DNA from: UBA1447 sp964568955
GTDB lineage: Bacteria; Bacillota; Clostridia; Oscillospirales; Acutalibacteraceae
Assembly (NCBI GenBank): GCA_964568955.1
Contig: CAZMSM010000009.1
Span: forward strand, 1-45,971
Reading direction: 5' to 3'
DNA length: 45,971 nucleotides
A program made the translations under genes and the position numbers. Shown piece after piece: positions 40,062 to 45,971 of this stretch. The notes beneath the pieces are model-generated. The model saw only the letters and a list, made by a program, of their open reading frames with translations, had not been told where the DNA came from and did no database searches. How positions within the stretch are numbered: position 1 is the first letter of the stretch; each line of letters begins with the position of its first letter.

Positions 40062-41402
40062 TTATTTTTGGAGTCTGGCTTCCAGCTCGCCGCGCAACTC
40101 CTCATACCCTTTTTTGCCCAAGAGTGCGAACATATTTTTCTTGTAACTTTCAACCCCCGGCTGGTCGAACGGATTGACACCGAGCAAGTAACCGGAGATT
40201 GCACATGCCTTTTCGAAAAAATAGATAAGCCAACCGAGGTTGTATTCGTCCATTTTTTGCATTTTTATCATGATATTGGGAACGCCGCCGTCGAAGTGTG
40301 CAATCGTTGTTCCTTGAAACGCTTTGTAGTTGACATAAGAGAGTGTTTGCCCTGCAAGAAAGTTTAGCCCGTCAATGTCTTTTGGATCAAAATTGATGAT
40401 GATGTCATCATTCGCTTGCTCAAAAATAATCGAGGTTTCGAACAAAATGCGCTCGCCTTGCTGGATATATTGCCCTATGGAATGCAAATCCGTAGAAAAA
40501 ACCGCAGAGGAGGGAAAAATACCTTTGCCGTCTTTGCCCTCACTTTCGCCAAACAGCTGTTTAAACCATTCACACATCATGGTAAAATCCGGTTCATAGC
40601 TCACAAGCATTTCAATCTTTTTGCCACTTCTGTAAAGAATGTTACGCAAAGCGGCATATCGATAACATGCATTTTGTGCAAAATCCGGGTTCATATATTC
40701 TTTCCTTGCATCTGCTGCGCCTTGCATGAGTGCATCTATGTCCACACCGGCCACGGCAATCGGCAACAAACCAACAGCGGTCAGCACCGAATACCTGCCG
40801 CCGATATTCCCCGGTACAACAAAGGTTCTATAGCCTTCTTTATCCGCCAGCTCTTTGAGCGTTCCTTTTGACTTGTCTGTTGTCACAAAAATTCTTTTTG
40901 CCGCTTCTTCTTTACCGTATTTATTGATCAATATCTCATGCAGAACTCTGAATGCAATTGCGGGTTCTGTCGTTGTTCCTGATTTTGAAATAATATTGAT
41001 GGCAAAATCTTTGCCATCACATAGTTTTATGATATCGGAAAGAGTTGACGCGCTGATGGAATTGCCCGTAAAGTAAATGTTCGGTGTATCCTTATGAAGG
41101 CCATTGTTGGCTTGAGATTTGATGAATTCGATGGCTGCTCTTGCGCCTAAATAAGAGCCTCCTATACCAATAACAACAAGTGCCTGTGAAGTTTTGATAA
41201 TTTCGGCGGCCACCTGCTTAATCGCTAAGAACTCCGCCTTGTCGTAATTTTCAGGTAAATCCAGCCAGCCCAAATACTTGCTACCGGCGCCTGTACCCTT
41301 GTGCAACTTGTCTTGAGCCGCCATGACCTCCGGCTCGATAGCGTCCATAGACTCTTTTGAAATAAAACCTTTTGTGTACTTTTCGTTAAGCTCGAGTAAC
41401 AA
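40062..41402 (-). CDS. pgi: Glucose-6-phosphate isomerase
   Basis: 446 residues, the short Firmicute form. TTG 41402 start with GGGGGA seven bases upstream; no other start is available in the frame. Interconverts glucose-6-phosphate and fructose-6-phosphate in glycolysis. Motifs: TGAGSKYLGWLDLPENYD near 38-55, VVIGIGGSYLGARAA near 75-89, NIISKSGTTTEPAIAF near 138-153, and GRYSVLTAVGLLPIAV. Followed by the P-loop gene. Confidence 0.97.
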   Translation of the reverse strand: MLLELNEKYTKGFISKESMDAIEPEVMAAQDKLHKGTGAGSKYLGWLDLPENYDKAEFLAIKQVAAEIIKTSQALVVIGIGGSYLGARAAIEFIKSQANNGLHKDTPNIYFTGNSISASTLSDIIKLCDGKDFAINIISKSGTTTEPAIAFRVLHEILINKYGKEEAAKRIFVTTDKSKGTLKELADKEGYRTFVVPGNIGGRYSVLTAVGLLPIAVAGVDIDALMQGAADARKEYMNPDFAQNACYRYAALRNILYRSGKKIEMLVSYEPDFTMMCEWFKQLFGESEGKDGKGIFPSSAVFSTDLHSIGQYIQQGERILFETSIIFEQANDDIIINFDPKDIDGLNFLAGQTLSYVNYKAFQGTTIAHFDGGVPNIMIKMQKMDEYNLGWLIYFFEKACAISGYLLGVNPFDQPGVESYKKNMFALLGKKGYEELRGELEARLQK

Positions 41403-41441
41403 ACAGCATTCCCCCGCAACGTAGATTAGAATTGTATCTAT

Positions 41442-41470
41442 ATTGTAACCGATACAATTGATTATTTCAA
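41442..41470 (-). promoter_or_regulatory. Promoter of pgi
   Basis: Minus strand: TTGAAA (41465-41470), 17 bases, TACAAT (41442-41447), about 40 bases before the TTG start. Confidence 0.65.
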
Positions 41471-41707
41471 TAGACCTTGATTCATTTTATCAAAAAATAA
41501 AAATATTCACCCCTGCCCTGTATTTCGGGCAATTTCAGGCCTTGTAATCATTTAACCGCTTGACTTTCACGATGCTTTATTGCATTATAGGGAGAGTTGC
41601 CAATGTCAAGTTTATACTGCGCCCCTTCTTCGGGTCGGACGGCAACGAATGATTTTTTGATTTAGCACTGCAAACGTTGACACAAACTGTTTTGTGAGGG
41701 ATTGACT
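41471..41707. other. Non-coding region upstream of trkA
   Basis: No gene is visible. On the plus strand TTGACT (41560-41565) with CATTAT (41583-41588) at 17 bases is a weak promoter candidate for trkA. I looked for a c-di-AMP (ydaO-type) riboswitch, which often precedes potassium transport genes, and did not see its conserved purine-rich core. Confidence 0.35.
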
Positions 41708-43060
41708 ATGAAAATCGTAATTATAGGCGCCGGAAAAGTTGGCGAAGAACTTTGCGTCAGTTTGGCCGCGGAAGACAATGACATCGTTCTTATTGAAAAG
41801 GATCCTCACCGGCTCGAACAACTTATCAAAATGGCCGATATTACCGGGCTCGTGGGTAACGGCGCCATATATGATACCCAAGTTGAGGCCGGTGTTGAGG
41901 AGTGCGACCTGTTCATCGCCGTTTCCCCCCATGACGAAACCAATATTATCGGCGCCATAACCGCAAAAAAAATCGGAGCAAAACAAACCATCGCTCGTGT
42001 TCGTGACCCCGAGTTTTCCTCACAAATGGACTTTTTAAAAACAAGCATGGGGATCACACTGATGATAAACCCCGAGCAGGAAGCCGCGGATGAAATCGTC
42101 AGGATGATTGAATTCCCTTCGGCACTGGGTATTGAACGATTTGAAAACGGACGAGCAAATGTTGTGGAAGTCCAGATTTCCCCGGACGGTCTGCTTATCG
42201 GGGTAAAAATCAACGAATTGCGCAAATCACACCCAAACGTCATGGTCTGTGCAGTCAACCGTCAAGACGATATTATCATTCCAACAGGTGATTTTACAAT
42301 TGCGGCGGGCGACCACTTGCATGTTGCAGGCACATTGGCCGACCTTGATAAAATATATATTGCAGCCAAAAGCTACCGCAAGCGGTTGCGTTCAGCACTT
42401 ATCATCGGTGGGGGTAAAATAACCGGGTATTTGCTGGAGCGTTTTCAAAAAATAAATATACATGTAAAAGTGATAGAAGTGGATCCGAAAAAAGCAGAGA
42501 CATTGGCCGGCGAGTTCCCGACTTTTGAGATTATTTGCGGGGACGGTACCGACCAAGCCTTTTTAAGAGAAGAGGGCTTGGTAAATTACGACGCCGTTAT
42601 CGCTTTGACAAACAATGACGAAGAGAATCTTCTTTTATCTATATTTGCCATGCAGCAAGGAACCAAAAAAAATATTTGCAAGGTAAACAGAACGGACTTG
42701 CTTAAGGTAATCGGTGATCTTGGCATCGACTCCATCGTCACACCAAGGCGGTTGATTGCCGACATGATTATTCGCTTTGTCCGCGCAAAACAAAACTCCG
42801 AGGGTTCCAGCGTTGATGCGCTTTTCCGCTTGGAAGACAATCGTGTGGAGGCTTTGCTCTTTCATATAACGAAAGATAGCAAAGTAATCAATATGCCCAT
42901 AGGCGACATGCGCTTTATCGACGATTTGATTGTTGCTTTTATTTTCAGGGGCAATAAAACCATCTTCCCCACCGGCAGCGATATGATTTTGGCAGGCGAT
43001 CGCATTGCCATTGTAACCACACACCCGAATTTGAAAGATATCGATGATATCCTTCTATAG
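41708..43060 (+). CDS. trkA: Trk potassium uptake regulatory subunit TrkA
   Basis: 450 residues from ATG 41708 (GAGGG seven bases upstream). Peripheral, NAD(H)/nucleotide-binding gate of the Trk K+ channel. Two RCK units: the first Rossmann fold begins MKIVIIGAGKVGEELC at residue 1 with IVLIEKDP, the second at about 230 with SALIIGGGKITGYLLE and VKVIEVDP. Each is followed by a TrkA-C domain (about 140-220 and 370-450). Pairs with the TrkH channel gene 31 bases downstream. Confidence 0.95.
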   Translation: MKIVIIGAGKVGEELCVSLAAEDNDIVLIEKDPHRLEQLIKMADITGLVGNGAIYDTQVEAGVEECDLFIAVSPHDETNIIGAITAKKIGAKQTIARVRDPEFSSQMDFLKTSMGITLMINPEQEAADEIVRMIEFPSALGIERFENGRANVVEVQISPDGLLIGVKINELRKSHPNVMVCAVNRQDDIIIPTGDFTIAAGDHLHVAGTLADLDKIYIAAKSYRKRLRSALIIGGGKITGYLLERFQKINIHVKVIEVDPKKAETLAGEFPTFEIICGDGTDQAFLREEGLVNYDAVIALTNNDEENLLLSIFAMQQGTKKNICKVNRTDLLKVIGDLGIDSIVTPRRLIADMIIRFVRAKQNSEGSSVDALFRLEDNRVEALLFHITKDSKVINMPIGDMRFIDDLIVAFIFRGNKTIFPTGSDMILAGDRIAIVTTHPNLKDIDDILL

Positions 43061-43091
43061 TAAATAATATGTTGACAAACAGGGGTTAGAA

Positions 43092-44540
43092 ATGAACTTC
43101 AGTATTATTCGTTTCGTCATGGGTCGCATCATGCTTGTAGAGGCTATTTTAATGGTCCCTTCTCTGGCTGTCGGCATTATATACGGTGAAGGCAAACAAA
43201 CCATCGGTGCCTTTTTGCTGACAATGGCCGTCTTGCTCGTTTTCGGAGCGGTGTTGAGTTACCGCAAGCCGGAAACAAAATCTTTCTATGCTCGGGAAGG
43301 GTTTGTCATCGTATCCTTGGCATGGTTTTTGCTGTCCATATTCGGCTCCCTACCTTTTATACTCAGCGGGAGCATCCCGTCGTTTATCGACGCATTGTTT
43401 GAAACGGCAAGCGGCTTTACCACAACAGGTGCGAGCATTTTAAATGATATTGAAAGCCAGCCCCACTCCATCCTTTTTTGGCGAAGTTTCACACATCTGA
43501 TAGGCGGTATGGGGATATTGGTCTTTACGCTTGCCTTGTTCCCAAAAATCGGTTCAAATGCCGTACATATTATGAAAGCAGAGGTTCCGGGGCCTTCTTT
43601 CGGGAAGCTATTGTCAAAAGTTTATCTGACAGCGAGGATTCTTTACATTATCTATCTTGGCATGACAGCCGTCGTTGTCGTCCTTCTCGTTATCGGCAGG
43701 ATGCCGGTTTTTGACGCTTTCATACACGCCTTCGGCGCTGCCGGCACCGGCGGCTTTAGCAACAAAACCGTTTCGGTCGCCTACTACAACAGTGCTTATA
43801 TTGATTACGTTTTGAGCATCGCTATGCTGATGTTCGGTTTGAACTTCAGTTTGTACTATTTGTTGTTGATGAAAAGATTTAAAACGGCCTTCCGAAATGA
43901 GGAACTCCGCTGGTATCTTGGGATTGTCGCAGCGGCTATGCTTCTAATCTGTTGGTTCGTTCGAGAACACTATCAGTCTTTCTCACTGATGGTACGCGAT
44001 GTCTTCTTTACCGTTTCGTCCATTATAACAACGACCGGGTTCGCAACAGCCGATTTTGATAAATGGCCCTTGCCCGCACACATTGTTTTGTTGTTGTTAA
44101 TGTTCTGTGGGGCCATGTCCGGCTCCACAGGCGGCGGTGTTAAAGTTGCAAGAGTCGCTCTGTACGCAAAAACTTTTGTTCAGGAAGTCAGACGAAACAT
44201 CAACCCCAATCGAAAGCTCCCTGTCATTATCGATGGCAGACCCGTTGACGCTAATGTTCGGCGCAGTGCAAACAATTATTTTGTGGTGTATGCGGTGGTT
44301 TTCATTATGTTGCTACTGGTTGTCAGCATTGATTCAAACAGCTTTACAACGGCATTCAGCAGTGTCACCGCAACTTTTAACAACATCGGCCCAGGACTTG
44401 ACGCGGTAGGCCCTGCCATGAATTATGCACAACAATCGAATCTGTCGAAAATTGCCCTGACATTCGCTATGATAGCAGGGCGCCTTGAGGTTTTGCCGGT
44501 ACTGATTTTATTTTCGCCGCGTACATGGCGCAAGGTTTAG
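43092..44540 (+). CDS. trkH: Trk potassium uptake channel TrkH
   Basis: 482 residues, ATG 43092 with AGGGG six bases upstream. Integral membrane K+ translocating subunit with four M1-P-M2 repeats. Filter loops with their glycines are visible: TTTGASI near 115, GTGGFSN near 218, TTTGFAT near 317 and NNIGPGL near 435. CGAMSGSTGGGVKVARV is the conserved loop in the third repeat. Works with TrkA; the gene order trkA-trkH is usual in Clostridia. Confidence 0.96.
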   Translation: MNFSIIRFVMGRIMLVEAILMVPSLAVGIIYGEGKQTIGAFLLTMAVLLVFGAVLSYRKPETKSFYAREGFVIVSLAWFLLSIFGSLPFILSGSIPSFIDALFETASGFTTTGASILNDIESQPHSILFWRSFTHLIGGMGILVFTLALFPKIGSNAVHIMKAEVPGPSFGKLLSKVYLTARILYIIYLGMTAVVVVLLVIGRMPVFDAFIHAFGAAGTGGFSNKTVSVAYYNSAYIDYVLSIAMLMFGLNFSLYYLLLMKRFKTAFRNEELRWYLGIVAAAMLLICWFVREHYQSFSLMVRDVFFTVSSIITTTGFATADFDKWPLPAHIVLLLLMFCGAMSGSTGGGVKVARVALYAKTFVQEVRRNINPNRKLPVIIDGRPVDANVRRSANNYFVVYAVVFIMLLLVVSIDSNSFTTAFSSVTATFNNIGPGLDAVGPAMNYAQQSNLSKIALTFAMIAGRLEVLPVLILFSPRTWRKV

Positions 44541-44567
44541 CCTTCAACTGTTTTTTTCGGGGGTATT

Positions 44568-45860
44568 ATGAAAGTAGCTTTTTACACCTTGGGGTGCAAG
44601 GTTAATCAATATGATTCGCAAGCTGTGACCGAAGTTTTTGCGGCCAAAGGCTATGAAGTCGTCGGTAGTTATGCGCAGGCTGATATATACATCGTCAACT
44701 CCTGCACGGTTACCGCCGAAAGCGACCGAAAAACAAGGCAGGCTGTGCGCAGATTTAAAAGCATGCACCCCGAATCAATCGTTGTGCTCACAGGTTGCAT
44801 GCCGCAAGCTTTTCCGAAGTCGGCACAGGAACTGCCGCAGGCTGATATCGTATTGGGCAACCGCGATTACGATGCGCTGTTTAGCTTGCTGGAGGAGCAT
44901 TTATCTTGTGGAGACAGGCAAATCCAAATCACCCCGCACAATATGGGTGATGCGTACACAGGTACCGGCATCAACGGTTTCAAGGCCAGGACAAGAGCCG
45001 TTGTTAAAATTGAGGACGGCTGCGACCGCTTTTGTTCCTATTGTATTATCCCTTTTGCACGCGGCAGTGTTCGCTCAAAACCTCTATGCGAAATAAAGGC
45101 CGAACTTGAGGGGCTTGAAGCGGCAGGCTTTCTTGAAATTGTGCTGGTGGGCATCAACCTTTCCGCTTACGGGAGCGATAGGAGCAAAACCCTGTGTGAT
45201 GCTGTCGATGTGGCATGCTCTTTTGAAAAAATCAAACGCGTCCGCCTCGGCTCTTTGGAGCCGCAAGGTTTGACAGACAACGTGATAAAATCGTTGAGCA
45301 GTCAGGCGAAACTATGCCCGCAGTTCCATTTATCCCTACAAAGTGGGTGCGATGAAACGCTTCGCAGAATGAACAGGCATTATACAACAGCCGAATATGA
45401 GGCCGTTTGCAACAAACTGCGTGCCACATTTAAAGACTGCACGCTGACAACAGATGTTATGGTCGGTTTTCCGACGGAAAGCCAAGATGAATTTTACGAA
45501 TCGTTGGAATTTGTCAAAAAAATCAAGTTTGAAAAAGTACACGTGTTCCCCTATTCCCCTCGTTCCGGCACCAAAGCCGCGGCAATGAAACCACAAATAA
45601 GCAAAGGGGAAAAAGGAAAGCGTAGCCGCTTGATGATAGCGGCCACGCAGGAAATAAGAAACAGGTTTTTAGAAAGCCAAATAGGAGCAACTGTTGAAGT
45701 GTTGCTTGAAGAACACGCGCAAAGCGGTATGATGCAGGGGTACACCCCAAATTACACACCGGTTCGCGTTGCAGGGGAAAGTTTGTCCCCGGGCCGAATT
45801 TGCAGGGTGAAGATTACAGGGGTTGAAGACGATTTGTGCGTTGGCAATGTTGTTTATTAA
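44568..45860 (+). CDS. mtaB: tRNA t6A37 methylthiotransferase MtaB
   Basis: 430 residues, ATG 44568 with GGGGG four bases upstream. Radical SAM enzyme adding a methylthio group to t6A37 of tRNAs for ANN codons. N-terminal UPF0004 domain with cluster cysteines C10 (TLGCKVNQYD), C46 (NSCTVT) and C77 (TGCMPQ). Radical SAM motif C152-x3-C156-x2-C159 (GCDRFCSYCIIPFARG), then LSLQSGCDETLRRMNR and DVMVGFPTES. A C-terminal TRAM domain occupies about 370-430. TLGCKVNQ and the YCIIPFARG form point to MtaB rather than MiaB or RimO. 27 bases after trkH, probably co-transcribed. Confidence 0.96.
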   Translation: MKVAFYTLGCKVNQYDSQAVTEVFAAKGYEVVGSYAQADIYIVNSCTVTAESDRKTRQAVRRFKSMHPESIVVLTGCMPQAFPKSAQELPQADIVLGNRDYDALFSLLEEHLSCGDRQIQITPHNMGDAYTGTGINGFKARTRAVVKIEDGCDRFCSYCIIPFARGSVRSKPLCEIKAELEGLEAAGFLEIVLVGINLSAYGSDRSKTLCDAVDVACSFEKIKRVRLGSLEPQGLTDNVIKSLSSQAKLCPQFHLSLQSGCDETLRRMNRHYTTAEYEAVCNKLRATFKDCTLTTDVMVGFPTESQDEFYESLEFVKKIKFEKVHVFPYSPRSGTKAAAMKPQISKGEKGKRSRLMIAATQEIRNRFLESQIGATVEVLLEEHAQSGMMQGYTPNYTPVRVAGESLSPGRICRVKITGVEDDLCVGNVVY

Positions 45861-45928
45861 GTCCGCCGTTTGGAAACAGGCAAGCAGCGTTTGAACTCAA
45901 TGGGGGTAGCAAATTCCGTTTTTGTAGT

Positions 45929-45948
45929 GGCCGGCTTCCACGCCGGCC
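45929..45948. repeat. GC-rich hairpin
   Basis: GGCCGGC (45929-45935) pairs with GCCGGCC (45942-45948) around TTCCAC. Located 68 bases after mtaB, with no following T run, so a weak terminator at best; it may be one end of a repeat continuing beyond the window. Confidence 0.4.
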
Positions 45949-45971
45949 GGTAATGGTAAAAAGCATATTCA

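Noticed and set aside
41471..41707. Possible c-di-AMP riboswitch upstream of trkA
   Set aside because: The conserved core of ydaO-type riboswitches was not found and the region is too short and AT-rich for the full fold.
1..45971. CRISPR array, complete insertion sequence or prophage
   Set aside because: No regularly spaced repeats, transposase, integrase or phage structural genes were recognised on either strand.

Overview
The window looks like a chromosomal segment of an anaerobic low-to-mid GC Firmicute of the class Clostridia, probably of the Oscillospiraceae/Ruminococcaceae type. This is inferred from the gene set (Zn-finger ClpE-type unfoldase, CIRCE-controlled Hsp20, DUF512 radical-SAM gene next to der, ECF transporter module, dockerin-bearing secreted protein, MtaB), strong AGGAGG-type ribosome binding sites, frequent TTG starts and tRNAs with encoded CCA. 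Genus cannot be decided from the sequence. Most genes are ordinary housekeeping genes; the least conventional parts are the AT-rich left end, the large dockerin protein and two enzymes attached to the uvr operon.

Layout. 1-1260: AT-rich accessory end with the tail of a possible membrane protein, a HEPN-motif protein and a tiny two-helix membrane protein. 1276-3600: a possible gene remnant, a DUF1275 membrane protein with a candidate direct-repeat operator, an Hsp20 gene with a textbook CIRCE element, and a small membrane protein. 3744-12192 (minus): apparent operon pyrE-uvrB-uvrA-secreted metallophosphoesterase-putative glycoside hydrolase. 12317-15146 (plus): RluA-type pseudouridine synthase and, from its own promoter, a membrane-anchored parvulin foldase. 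15201-15358 (minus): tRNA-Trp and a CAU tRNA. 15592-17313 (minus): two adjacent TIM-barrel sugar isomerase/epimerase-like proteins. 17548-20727 (minus): a 1059-residue secreted dockerin protein. 21092-22807 (plus): tRNA-Ser, an HD hydrolase and a CmpB-type membrane protein.

22876-38664 (minus) is a long co-directional run: DUF512 radical-SAM protein, der, ruvC, ruvA, ruvB, glmM, an rRNA-methyltransferase-like gene, ecfA1, ecfA2, ecfT, truA, a DUF5711-like protein, cvpA, pgsA and a clpE-like gene, many only a few bases apart. 38834-41402 (minus) has yceD-rpmF under a perfect consensus promoter, and pgi with a small P-loop ATPase. 41708-45860 (plus) has trkA-trkH (potassium uptake) followed by mtaB (tRNA modification).

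Functionally the window joins DNA repair and recombination (UvrAB, RuvABC), ribosome and tRNA maturation (Der, L32, YceD, TruA, RluA, MtaB, methyltransferase), envelope synthesis (GlmM, PgsA), protein quality control (ClpE, Hsp20, parvulin), vitamin or metal uptake (ECF, without its S component here) and K+ homeostasis. No CRISPR array, complete insertion sequence or prophage was seen.
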